DNA of 64,000 nucleotides. Origin: Pigoraptor chileana. Taxonomy: Eukaryota > Opisthokonta > Filasterea. The notes under the pieces were generated by a model that searched no databases, was not told where the DNA came from, and saw nothing but the letters and a program-made list of their open reading frames with translations. The position numbers were made by a program, and so were the translations under genes. The stretch is taken from contig CALSCR010000739.1 in the NCBI GenBank assembly GCA_943704495.1, positions 23,189 through 87,188 of the forward strand, read 5' to 3'. Below, piece by piece: positions 45,158 through 56,960 of the stretch (position 1 is the first letter of the stretch; every line of letters begins with the position of its first letter).

Positions 45158-48100
45158 ATGGTGCGCTGCGCTTTCGTTTTTGCTGCACTTGTGGCAATAT
45201 TGTTCGCCTCCATAATTCCTTTCACCGCCGCCCTCGATTGTGGCTCTATTGGGGCCTTACCAACTGCCATCAACAAGATTAAGCGCACAACAGTTGAACT
45301 GGTCTCCGATGTGCTCACCAAACCGACTGGCCCGGGATCTGAACTTGGTGCGTGCCTATCGTCTTGCCGTGCTTGTACCCCGTGTGGCATGCCGTTTAAC
45401 GTTGTATGTGTGGCGCTTTTGAAAGCCCGGTCAATATGCTTTTCAATAGTATCTTCTGAAGGTGGTCTCCAGGCCCTGCTTCTTAATGCACACATTGCAT
45501 CCAACGCCTATTCCTCTGCTATTTTTGTTGGTACATTTTTGTTGTTGCAGTAACGGGCACATTTCGCAATGCTACGGTCGAATATGGAATGGTTAATCTC
45601 ACCATGGCGTCTTCAGTCGGATATGTTGTTGAGGCCACAAGTGGCAATCGCATACAGCTGGAGCGCACGGTAAACATGAATGAGTTCAGGTTTCTGCTTT
45701 CGGAGACATACATAGCGGTCAATGACGACTGCAATCCAATGCCTTGTAATTCCGGAACGTGCACGGATGGGGTGAATGCGTTTACATGCACGTGCCCGGC
45801 GGGCATTGTCGGTGCAGTGTGCGAGATCTCGCTCGCCTCGAACGAGCAGCGGTGCCCGCGGTCGCCGGCCCTGAGTTGGTCCGTGCCGCAGGTAGAGCAG
45901 GTGGTTGGGTTCTCCATTGACGTGCAGATCATTCCCCCGGAGGGCCCCGACGCCGAGGTGAACATCACGATCAGCAGCTCAAATCGCACCGTCGCTGCTG
46001 TGCCGCCCTCGCTCGTCTTTCAAGTTGGACGGACGACGCCGCTGTCGTTTCCTATCACCGGCCTTGCCGAGGGCTTCGTCGATGTGACTATCACCGTCTC
46101 ATCTGACAGCCCCCGGTGGAACGCAGTCGTTCTTCCCGTTATTAGCGTCTCGTTTGTTGTGAACGCGACAAACTCGACCGGACCGAATCAGCGGGGAGGA
46201 ACCGCCCCCACCACGCCCGTGTGCTGCAATCCGAAGCTCAATGCATGCCAGCAGGGATCCTGCCGCGTGGCAACGCCCGATACATTTCGCTGCGATTGTA
46301 TACCGAGCCATACTGGCCTGTATTGCGAAACACCGCGCCTCGTGCAGACAAACCGCCTGGTGTGGGACGGGCGCACCGGCCAGAATGCCACCGCACGCGC
46401 GTGTGTGTCGTTTGAAGGACTTGTGGGTCAGCGGCCGTACATGACCGCGGTGGGCACAGTGGCTGGCGATGGTTCGTTTATGCGCCTTGAGGCCGACCTC
46501 TCGTTTTTGCGCAGGCCAGGCAATGCCAGCGACGTGCGCGGTCTCACCTTCACATCGATGTCCATTGTCTTCTTCTTTGACCGGCCCATCGTAAGCAGTG
46601 CACGGTACGAGGCGCTGTCGACTGGCAACAGTGGATATTTTTTCGGGAGTGCACCGCAGCTGCGAGAGGGCGCATTCATCCGTCCCTTCATATCAGTGAC
46701 GAAGGACTTTATCAACTATCAGCCCGAGGAGATTCCCCCTTTTGCCACGGAAATTACGTTCTCTGACCAGCTGTCCGTGACATATGCTCCGAATGTGACG
46801 ACCGTCACCGTGGGCCCCATGAGAGGGATGTTCATGCTGCCGCGCTGGGCTGCGCTGCTGAACGGGTATGGCCTCGACGACGCGGCGTCCAAGTGTGCGG
46901 CCGAGGGAGCGCGCCTGTGCACCTCAGATGACCTTGAGTATGCGTCCCTGCAAGGGTACACTAGCTGCGTCCCCGGGTGGACAGCAACCACGCGCACGGC
47001 CGGCGGCCAGCAGCAGTACCTTGTTTCGTTCCCCGTCGCTGCATCCGGGATGGCTCAGTGTGGGACTCATGCGGGCGCCGTCAGCGACGCAGCGGGCGCC
47101 GGATATCGTGCAGACAAGCGCGCCCAATTCCCTGCGTACTGCTGCATGGACGATCCCGCGCCAGGTGTGGATCGTGCCGAAAGTGTGCGCTACCGCCTTG
47201 TGCCCCCCGCGGGCCACGTGTACGGCGTCGCGGCTTTTCCAAATTATCCAAAGGTCGTTGTCCGTATCAAGCGCACTCTTGCTGCGAGCCGCGCAGCGCT
47301 TGCCGCAGGGCTTGGTTCAATTGTCTCGCGTGTACCAGCGCACATTTGCGTCACTCTCAAGGACTACTCGCGCGCACAGCCGCCTCTTTACCTCTCCGCC
47401 GTAGCTCAGTTCAGTGCTGACTCGAATGTTCTCGATATTGACGCCAGCCTCCTTGTTGACGCTGGCTCTACTTTTAGTGCAATTTTTGTCGATGTGTCTC
47501 CAAAGAGCATCCTCAATGTCACGCGTCTCGTCCTTCCTTTTGCTGTTGGAACGCTGACGAGTACACTCGTGGCGCCGAACAACGACACGATTGCCGTGGA
47601 GCAATCGTCTTCTGTCGGTGCATCGAGCTCAGTAACGCCCATTCTTTCATCGGCGAACTCCTCGCCTGGCGCGCTGAATGCCACGGCTTCAATCGGCAAT
47701 GCAACAGCATCCACAGCTGCGGTCTCCGCATTGGTGTCCTCGTCTGGCGCTAATGGTGGCACTGCATCGTTGACGTCCGCGTCGTCGTTGATCGCAGGAT
47801 CCCCGGCGCCCTCGCCCAGTCCCCTCGCCACAAGCAGTGGAAGCGCTGTCGCATCGCCCTTATCAACGACCGGGCCGCTTCCACCGCGCACATTTTTTGC
47901 GGCCCCCGGTGGTCCTCTGTCTATTGTGGCGTCAAAGTTTGTTTGTCAGCCGAGCTGCCAAGGAACTGTGCCTCTGAATGCATGGACCGCCACTCTCGAT
48001 GATGGTAGCGGCGACGTCGACTATTCTTCATCGCTCAACTGCACTTGGGACATAAAGCCAGTAGGTGCCGAGCGGATGTCTGCCACTTTCTCTTCGTTTT

Positions 48101-49065
48101 GGACGGAAGATGGGAAGGATGCCCTCGCCATCTACGAGCTGCCCAAGGACGGAGAGGGGGCTCCGGCGCAGCTGCTGTATGCAACCGGCGTGAAGGACAA
48201 GGGCCTCAAAGTGGTCTCGCGAGGACCTGGCATGCGCGTGCGGTTTGTGTCGAGCCCCAGCGTCGGCTATCCTGGTTGGACACTGCAGTACTCCGGGTGC
48301 AGTCGCGCGCGCTCATGCTCTGGCCACGGTGCCTGCAACGACGACGGTGGATGCACGTGCGACTTTGTTTACGACGGACCCAATTGTGAGCGCTGTTTCT
48401 CGGGCTACGAGCCGACTGAGCCCAGCAGGTGTACGGACGGGTCGCTTGCCAACGACTGCACGTGCCGCCTGCCTCCGAAGGACGGCTCGTCGCGGGTGGC
48501 TATCCGCGTCTCTGTCGACGGCGAAAGACTCTACTCGATTGGAGAGACAATCCGTGCAGCCCTGTCGCAGGCGCTGGGAATAGTGCTTTCGCGCATATCA
48601 CGCATGACCGTTGCCAGTGCCGATCTGACGGGCGCCACTGTTCTGTTTGACATTCTGCCTGGCCGCGGGCCCCGTCCGACGGAGCGCGCCCAGGAGGCGG
48701 TGCGGCAGCTGCGCGATCGCAGGAGCGTTCTGCGGACTCTGCTCACCATGGACCAGACGGGCGGTGTGTTTACCGTTGACGATGCAACATCCTCCGCGGC
48801 GCTGTATTCCGCATTGGAGACGGTTCCCTTTGTGTTGTGCGACGATGGCGTGTATCGCGAGGCGTGTCCCACAAGCGAGGAGCCGGTGCCATCTGCCGAC
48901 GACAAGTACTGGGAGTATGCGGTTGTCGGGTCGTGCGTGGGCGCAGGGATCACCATCATTGCTCTTGGGTTTATGACGCACCGTGAATCGTCAAAGCGGA
49001 AGTCGAGGGAGGCACGTGCGCGACCGGCGCGTAGTAACTCGATGGAGCTGCAGCCGGTCAAATAG
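45158..49065 (+). CDS. Type I membrane protein with EGF-like and CUB-like domains
   Basis: Exons 45158-45347 and 45551-49065; 1234 residues. A signal peptide (about 1-25, VFAALVAILFASIIPFTAA) starts the protein. EGF-like domains: about 119-150 (DDCNPMPCNSGTCTDGVNAF), about 284-320 (CCNPKLNACQQGSCRV) and about 980-1012 (CSGHGACNDDGGCTC). A region near 420-530 (GYGLDDAASKCAAEGARLCT, then a Cys-rich stretch) resembles lectin/link-like modules. A Ser/Ala/Thr-rich mucin-like spacer lies at about 745-845. A CUB-like domain covers about 861-980. A transmembrane segment (about 1186-1205) precedes a short basic tail ending SMELQPVK. N-glycosylation sites are frequent. It is a likely cell-surface adhesion or capture protein; no named orthologue is recognised. 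Confidence 0.85.
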
Positions 49066-49611
49066 CCGACAGCGACACTCTGGGGGACTCGCGTGTACAT
49101 ACGTAGGCCGCTGCTGCGCCGACTATCTCTCCCAAATGTCCTTTGCTGTGTATGCGAAATGTGGCTGTTTGTATCTCGCCCACTTGCACTTTCTTTTCTG
49201 TTTGCTGCGTTGCGTGCCGCGTCGTCGTCTGGACCCGAGGCCAAAGGTGCTGACTTCCATCTCCCAGTCTCACTAAACTGGCCATATGTCTGCAGCTAAG
49301 GTGTCTTGTCTTTAAAATCATTTCGTTCATAAATTACAGTAAAGACAATGCAGATAAGATACGAGTATTGAAATTGTGGGATGAAGGATCCTTTAACATT
49401 AAATCAGCTATGCTCTCACTGGTAGTGACGTATGGATGACGCAAGGAATCCGGCCACGCGAGCTCACTATGGATGAGTCCATCACTCGGAACTTTCCACT
49501 CAGCTCCATTCGAGAGGATGCGAGTGGATGGGTGTCAGTCGAGGAGAAATACAAAGAGGCACCACAACCACACCCAATTCCACTGCATCGATTGCTTGTT
49601 GGTGACGGAAA
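49066..49611. other. Intergenic region upstream of AsnRS
   Basis: No gene, E-box or repeat was recognised in these 546 bases. Confidence 0.4.
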
Positions 49612-52600
49612 ATGGCGGAGGTTGAGGAGAAGCTGGCAAAGATGCACGTTGAGGAGCGCGGTGAGTTTGGCATGACGTGCGCGCACCCCCACGCATGCAT
49701 GCATCCTGCGTGGGAATTGAACATGGCTGCAAATTTCAAGCCAGTATTGTCTGTGCGAATGTGTCGCCGCTGCGTGGACATCATTCTGTTTGATTGCCGC
49801 TTTTGCTTTGCCTCTCAATTCAATTGACGCCCGCATGAATCGTCTGCATTTACCCGCAATTCGCATATTTGTGCCCTACTGTGTATATGCCAGTGTTCTA
49901 CACGAGCGAGTCGACAGGCAACGATGAGACGGGCGATGGCACCCTGGCCAAGCCGTTCAAGAGCATCGCGCGTGTCTTCCGCGGCGTCTCTGACACGAGC
50001 ACTCCTGTTGTGTTTGTGGATGCAAAGCCCAGCGCAGACGGCCAGGCACCCGCGGAGCCATTCGAGAAGCTCCCTGCCGCGCAAGTGAAGAAGGCCAAGA
50101 AGACGGCTGCGCAGGATGAGAAGAAGTCGCAAGCTAAGGAGAAGAAGGAGGTGCGTGCTTTCATGATATATCGTAGTTTATTATATGTCGTGTGTTTGTG
50201 TGTGTGTGTGTGTGTGTTTATGTTGTCCGGCTTGGCTATTGCGTATGAGCTCTCTCTATTTGAGCACATGCAGAGTGCAATCATACTGCCGATGGACAAC
50301 CTCATGAATCTTGTTGTGCATTCTGCATGCAACATTCAGGCCGAGGATTCGCGCCACCGGGAGAAGAACTTTGAGGAGGCACGCAAGGTTGTCATCAAGG
50401 AGAACACCGACCTTCCCGCTGCCCGACAGGTATGATCACACTTGCGCACACATTCTGCATATATTTCAAGGACATCAGCCGATTGTGATTATCAGCTGCG
50501 CCTGTAATAATTGTTGTGGCACTGAACGAGGGCTGATTCGTGTTGTAACACGTCTGTATCGGTGCAGATCAAGATCCGCGATGCCAAGGAGAGCCGCGGA
50601 CATCGCGTGAAGGTGTTTGGCTGGGTGCACCATCTGCGTCGACAGGGAAAGAACCTCATGTTCATTGAGCTCCGCGATGGAACGGGCTTCCTGCAATGCG
50701 TGCTGAACGACGACCTGGTGTGTGTGTGTGTGTATGCGTGTGTGGGGCAACAGCGTGTAATCATCTGCCTTCCTGCGAATGTTGTGTGGCCGCAGCTAGT
50801 TTCGCCTTCGTCCTGCGCCTGTTCTTGCGTGTGTTTGACTTCCACCTATGCTGCCGATGATTTTGAGCGCTGCTCAACCGATTCATTGTGTTCTGGGAAT
50901 GTATGTGTGCAGTGCAAGACATACGAAGCAATTACGCTTTCGACGGAAGCGTCTGTGGCGCTGTTTGGTGTCATCCAGCCTGTCCCCGAGGGAAAGACGG
51001 TGGGCCTCCATTTGCCTTTTCGGAAATGTGCTGGTTGTTGTTTCCTCATCACAATGAGTTGCTTGATTTTGGAGACACGAAAACCTTGTTGTATGGGTCG
51101 ATAGTGGCAATGACTCTCAGTGACATGACTTCACCTAAATTTGGCAGGCTCCCGGCGGCCATGAGATGGCTGTGGATTTCTGGACGCTTGTGTCCAACGC
51201 TCCTTCTGGTGGTCTGGACAACTTTTTCAACGAGGCAAGTGCAATGAGGCCCTGCGTTGTTTGATTTCGGTTGTGGTTGCATATGTGGTAGTGTTTGGTG
51301 TTGTTGTTGTCTCGTCCCTTCGGCGTGGTTTGTTTTGCGTAAGCAAATAAGAGTGAATGTACACTCATGATGCAACGCCAACGCCGTTGGACTTTTTGCT
51401 TCATGCAACCTGACACCCTGTTTGGTTTGCTCCGATTTGTGCGCCAATAGGAGTCTGAAATCGATGTCAAGCTAGACAACAGGCACATGCTTCTGCGCAC
51501 GGACACCCTCTCCAAGATCCTTCGCCTGCGCTCGGTAGTGACACATTGCTTCCGCGAGCACTATTTTGCGCGCGGGTATGTCGAAGTGACCCCGCCGACC
51601 CTTGTGCAGACCATGTGCGAGGGAGGTTCGACGCTCTTCAAGCTCGACTACTTTGGCGAGGAGGTGAGTTGGTTTGCTCCTCGCTGTGCTCCTCTCGCAA
51701 GCTCTGTTGCTTTGTCCCTTTGTCACGGCCCCATGTTATGCATGTGCACTCCGCCTTGTTGTGGAGGCGAACTGACGAGCCACTGAAAAGTGGGATGTGG
51801 GAGAGACAAGTGGTGTCTAACAATATACCCACTACCTCCACGCCCAATTGTGTGCATGCAGGCGTATCTCACGCAGTCGTCGCAGCTCTACCTTGAGACG
51901 GCCATCCCGGCGCTCGGCGATGTGTTTTGCATTGCACAGTCGTACCGTGCGGAGCCCTCGCGTACCCGCCGCCATCTTTCCGAGTGAGTGGGCCATGCCG
52001 TGCTGTGCCATCCATGCTATGCCATCCATGATACTCATGCACACTGTTTGTCACTCGGTAGTGAATTCGACCGCAATTACGGGGAAGCCCTCTGCGTTTG
52101 CTGGGCTGGGCTGTGATGATGCTCGTTCGCGCCGACGACACGAAACTGAAAATGGTGCTGACTTCTTGCGATGAATCCATCCCACACCGTGCCTTAGGTA
52201 TACGCACGTCGAGGCTGAGTGCTCTTTCATTACATTTGAGCAACTCCTCGACCGCCTGGAGGACCTGGTGGGCAGTTTTCTGTGCAGAATGCCTTATGCA
52301 AGTTTGGTGGAGCTTGCCTAGATCAGCCGAGTTTTTTTGGGTTTGTTGTTGCAAGGCCAGCAGCTGTTGTCTAAACGGCATTGGATCAATATCACTCTTT
52401 GACAGGTGTGCGACGTCGTCGACCGCGTGCTCAAGTCGCCCTTTGCCGATCTTCTCCGGGAGGTCAACCCTGACTTTGTGGCACCATCGCGCCCCTTTTT
52501 GCGCATGTCGTATGCCGAGGCCATTGAATATTTGCAGCGCGAGAACATTCGCAAGGACGACGGCTCCGAGTACCAGTTTGGCGAGGTAGGCAGTGCTGCG

Positions 52601-53249
52601 GTGGATGATCAGTGGCATGAGTGCTTCAGCGTTTTGCGGGGGTTCACTCACTGCCTTGATGTGGAGTCCATCGGCATAGCTCCTTCGCCACTGATTTGAG
52701 TCCCATTTCCCTCTCGCCTCCTCGCCCCGGGCTCATTGTGCAGGACATCCCCGAGGCACCCGAGCGCCGCATGACGGACAAGATCAATCGTCCCATCCTG
52801 CTCACTCGCTTCCCCGCTGAAATCAAGGCATTCTACATGCAGCGCACCGGCGATGACCGCCGCGTCACCGAATCGGTTGATCTCCTCATGCCCAATGTCG
52901 GCGAGATCATCGGCGGATCCATGAGGCTGTGGAATGAGGTGGGCTGCGTGTGCACCCTGTCCTTGACGCAGGCGCATGTGCGTGCCCTGCATCCAACATC
53001 CACTTTGACTCGCTCTCTTATCCATTTGTCGTCCGCTGTGTTGTGCAGGAGGAGCTCTTGGCCGCGTACAAGCGCGAGGGCCTTGATCCCGCCACGTACT
53101 ACTGGTACGTGGACCAGCGCCGGTATGGGTCGTGCCCTCACGGTGGATACGGCCTGGGTCTTGACCGCTTCCTCACGTGGATGCTCGGCAGGGACCACAT
53201 CCGGGACGTGTGCTTCTATCCTCGCTTCATCGGGCGTTGCAAGCCCTGA
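49612..53249 (+). CDS. NARS1: Cytosolic asparaginyl-tRNA synthetase, twelve exons
   Basis: Exons: 49612-49660, 49894-50150, 50340-50429, 50568-50717, 50913-50999, 51148-51234, 51451-51663, 51862-51983, 52198-52267, 52406-52585, 52744-52938, 53049-53249; 566 residues. It has the eukaryotic N-terminal extension ([20 protein letters not shown], Lys-rich linker), the OB-fold anticodon-binding domain ([20 protein letters not shown]) and the class II core: motif 2 ([19 protein letters not shown]), the [17 protein letters not shown] block, and motif 3 ([11 protein letters not shown]). The [15 protein letters not shown] end and PEAPERR insert are typical of AsnRS rather than AspRS. It attaches asparagine to tRNA-Asn. 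Intron 6 has a textbook GC donor (GAG|GCAAGT) with acceptor at 51450. Confidence 0.97.
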
Positions 53250-53529
53250 GGATCCTGTTGAGTGCAGCCCTCCGCCATCCAGTACCCGCCGTTTCTGTTG
53301 CAATCCTCTTGCGCTTCTGATTTCTGTTAGGTTACATCGTTTTGTGTCCTGCTTTCCCCGTATAAACCCCGGAAACGATCAATGCATCCTCAGTGCCACG
53401 GTTGACGCAAGTATTTAGTGGCAGAGAACAAACGCAATTCAGAGAGACAAACGACGACGCAGGCAGCGCACACAACGCACATAATACGCAACGCAATTTG
53501 CAGAAGGTCAGGCAAGGGACCGGCGGGTG

Positions 53530-55267
53530 CTACGCAAAGGGACTCGCACCCGACGGCGACCACTCACTGGCAGAGGCAATGCAAAATGCAATCACCTTGC
53601 GGATGATCGGGTATGGATCGTGCGGTGCGCGGTCGGCCGTACCACCACGGACCGCCGGACCATACCACTCTCGGTGGAGGGTCTGACACGCAGGGTTGAC
53701 ACACTGCACGGCGTCGATGGGCCGGCAGTACTCGCCGCGGTCAAGGAGAGCCCGCGACAGTCGCGTTGCAAACGCGTGGAATGCGGCGGGATACACGTCG
53801 AGGATGCGCACATTGCCGTAGTGCTTGCGCTGGGCATCGACGCGTGGGCATGTGCGGGCAACGGGATCGCCGGTTGTAGCCGAGCCCAATTTGTACACGG
53901 CTTTGCGCATCCGCAGCATGTCAGGGGACATGAACACATACACGAACCCACGCCCATCGCCGTCGCCTGGACCAAGGTAATACTCGCGCAGAAACTGCTG
54001 GTTGGTGCGTGCGGACATGAGAATGGGGTCGGCGGCGCCGGCAACAAGCGACACGCGACCGTTTGTCTGCACGGGCGGGAGGGATAGGGCATCCCCCCTG
54101 GACAGCTGCGACTGGTGCGACTGCGCGAGTGAGAGGGACAGCGACATGGATGCATCGAGGGGAAGCTCCTCGGCCGTGTCAACGCGCTCCGCGGCGTGCT
54201 CCGCAGCGCCTCCTCCCGCATGCCTGCCGTCAATATCCGCCCTCCCGGCCGTATCCAACCGCCGTGTCGACTGACGTTTGCTGTCGCGCTGTAGGGACAC
54301 GGCCCGCAGCACCTTCGGGGGCGGCGGCGGTCGCACATTTTGGTGAACTCCGGGAACACATCGCAGAATGACGCGCGCATGATAGTCAGGAATATCGAGC
54401 CCCGTCAGAGCATCCTCGGTGAGCGAGGACAACTGTTGCAATCGGTGCGTGCAAAGGAGACGAGTTAGACAATGCCGCCAACGGATGCAAACGGAAAATG
54501 GCTATGCTGACGGCACAAACAGCTCACAATAATATAAAAAATACATATGAAAACTGAGACGGTACAATCGACTGCGGCTCAAGCGCAAGACAACGCGGCG
54601 AGGCATGGACCCTTGCAACTCACGTCACTGAGATTGGCATATCCCGCCGCAAGGAGGCGGTCTCCATACTGGCTCATGTGACCCTCCTGCAGCAAAAGCA
54701 CAAGCGAGCCTGGAAGGGAAGAGCACCAGCAAGAACGCTAATTTAAGTGTTTGTCGCACACGATGTGAAGTAGCTTCTTCAGACGGAAGCAGACCGAGGC
54801 TCGTGTCGAATGCGCAACTCAACTCACGTGACAAGGCTTTCGTTTCTATCAAATTGGATCGTTCGCCGTCAACACCACCGCCTAAGGGAGCGGAGGAGAT
54901 AAGGGAAGAAAGATAATGCTTAATATCTGTGTCTGTCGGAATCACATACACTGTGTGCATGCAGACATCGGCACTCACTGAGCGACGCCACATAGTGCAT
55001 AAGGATATGCGCGAGCTCCCGTTTTGTTGGCACATCAGTCGGGAGACGCTTTGTCATCAAGAAAGCCTCCAGAACATCGAACGAAATCTTTCGCCGTCTC
55101 AAAAATGACTCAAAAGACCGTTCGTTGGCAAGGATGCTTGCGACAAGGTCCGACTTTCTCTGTGGGATGCCGGCGTCGGGGCACACTGTGCGGTGCATGT
55201 CCTTGAGGTCGAGCACGGTCAGCCGCGCAAGCAGCTCCCCGACGACTTCCCTCTCGATCGGGTTCAT
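53530..55267 (-). CDS. SAP-like / SAM-like / GIY-YIG-like (T5orf172) domain protein, four exons
   Basis: Exons: 55267-54979, 54881-54828, 54709-54624, 54432-53530; 443 residues, phases consistent. Residues 1-95 contain a SAP-like helix pair (LTVLDLKDMHRTVCPDAGIP, RKSDLVASIL). A SAM-like domain follows (MSQYGDRLLAAGYANLSD, LSSLTEDALTGLDIPDYHAR). After a disordered linker with PPPPP, the C-terminal part resembles the T5orf172/Mug113 branch of GIY-YIG nucleases (GFVYVFMSPDM, AVYKLGSATTGDPVARTC, then a VDAQRKHYGNVRILDVYPAA stretch). These families bind DNA (SAP), oligomerise (SAM) and cut or bind DNA (GIY-YIG). Together they suggest a nuclear DNA-associated protein. The nuclease assignment rests on a short pattern, and the catalytic Arg/Glu set cannot be confirmed. 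Confidence 0.72.
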
Positions 55268-55740
55268 TTGCCCTCACGTTTTGAACATAAATACAGTATT
55301 TTCCTTCCACGGATATCCCGAAGAGAATGGGAGCGAGACTCCGGTACAACGCGCTGATTACGGGCAGGCCATCAGGTGGCGCGACACATCTGCGACTGTC
55401 ATTGCCAGTGCGAGAGGGAGCACATCGAAAACCAATTCTGTGGAAAATGAACTTAGTGTGTGAGTTCTTTTTGCCTCTCTGAAATGGTTGAACCCGTTTG
55501 ATCGACTGTTCCCTGAATGTGAAGATTTGGTTTGGCCCACTCAGACAAGTACTAAAAATTCAGTCTGACGGTGTCAAGCCAAAGTGTTGCTAAGGACACG
55601 GTGATTTGAAATCATCCACAATAAATTAATGCTCCACTTCGGCGCCGGCAGTGAATATCACTGTGTCGTATGTCACGATCTTATTTAGACAATAACAGAC
55701 ACTGCGTGACAGAGAAAGCACAAGAGCATAAAGTGACACA
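55268..55740. promoter_or_regulatory. Divergent region between the SAM-GIY gene and AcpS
   Basis: No E-box is seen. The motif CAGTCTGACGGTGTCAAGCC near 55560 resembles CTGACGG words in other gaps. No gene was found. Confidence 0.35.
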
Positions 55741-56193
55741 ATGCCCACTCTGGTGGGAATAGGCACAGATATTGTGTGCATTTCGCGCATCATGGGCGTC
55801 TATGCACGAAGAAAAGAGCGCTTCCTGAGGCGCGTTTTGACTTCGGAAGAAATTGCGGAATTTGCGCGCCGTAAAGCCAACGGACAGAGACACGCAGAGT
55901 TCCTGGCTTCGCGGTTAGTTACTCCCTTTCGCCTGGCGATTTGCTTTGCTTCTCTTGATTTTAATGTGTAAAATGCGACTGTATGCTTTGCGCAAAGCCA
56001 CGCAGGACCTTGTTTATTATTGCTGAATTGCAAATGCTAATTGCACACAGTTTCGCCCTCAAAGAAGCGACATACAAAGCACTGTTTCCTCATAAAGTGT
56101 CATGGCAAGATGTGCGCATTCACGGATCACACGGTGGGTTGTGTATGCGTGACGTTGTGCCAGTTGGGAGTATGAGCACCGTGCCACATTGTC

Positions 56194-56229
<36 letters not shown>

Positions 56230-56465
56230 TCTATGTGTCTATGTATGTGTGGGGCGCTTGAGAGCGAGATTGCATGGGCTGATTTTGTTCTACCCTTTCT
56301 TCAAAACACTCTGTGTTCCATTACATCCGCCCAGAAAAACCGACCTTGATTGTTGACGGGCGTCTGGCGCATGCTATGCTTCTTGCTGGAGTCACCCATT
56401 TCCACGCGTCTCTCTCTCATGATGGCGACTACGCTATTGCGTTCGTTACAGCCACGGGGAGCTGA
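55741..56465 (+). CDS. acpS: Holo-[acyl-carrier-protein] synthase, AcpS type, three exons
   Basis: Exons: 55741-55913, 56051-56133, 56335-56465; 128 residues, the usual AcpS length. Motifs: GIGTDIVCISRI near the start (the Asp binds Mg2+), a LASRFALKEATYKAL block formed across the first junction (the Glu is the second metal ligand), and HASLSHDGDYAIAFV near the end. AcpS transfers phosphopantetheine from CoA to an acyl carrier protein. In eukaryotes the single-domain form is often mitochondrial or fused to fatty acid synthase; here it stands alone with no obvious presequence. An alternating TA tract fills intron 2. SPTLC1 follows in the same direction. Confidence 0.93.
56196..56226. repeat. 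TA microsatellite in AcpS intron 2
   Basis: A perfect (TA)n run of about 31 bases. Confidence 0.95.
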
Positions 56466-56960
56466 ACCGTCGCCATAACTGCCTTTGTTGAGGCTCAGTA
56501 TAATAGTAGTTCAAAGGGTGCTGATCAGTCTCGGCCCTTTCATCTCTAAGCTATCCTTGGATCAATCGTTTTCCTCACCCACATGTAGTTGCTCCGCATG
56601 TGCCAGTGGTGGTGGAGGAGCGAATGCGATGCTCGACGCTTCAGGGCTGCGCATGCACGACTGTCCCACTATTAGTGACACTACTGCGAACCAATTGTTT
56701 CAATACAACTTCAATGCAGCCCAGCACGTGACCATTGTGGTAACAAGATGGCAGGATTGGGATTCATCCCGGATTTACTCTGTATGCCACGTCGACACTG
56801 TGTGAATTGTCATCAGCGGACCGACACCACAGACCAGAGCCTGATCAGCAAAACGCCCGCACCCACGCGCCCAAATCAAACAAAAAGATGGCGTTGCACT
56901 ACACAGTGGTGTGTTGCAGCGGCACCAATCACGCCACGTACACTTTTCACTTACACAGGA
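56466..56960. promoter_or_regulatory. Upstream region of SPTLC1
   Basis: A GCACGTGACCATTGTGG element (CACGTG at 56725-56730) lies about 230 bases before the ATG. It is followed by AAGATGGC. No other gene is visible. Confidence 0.5.
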
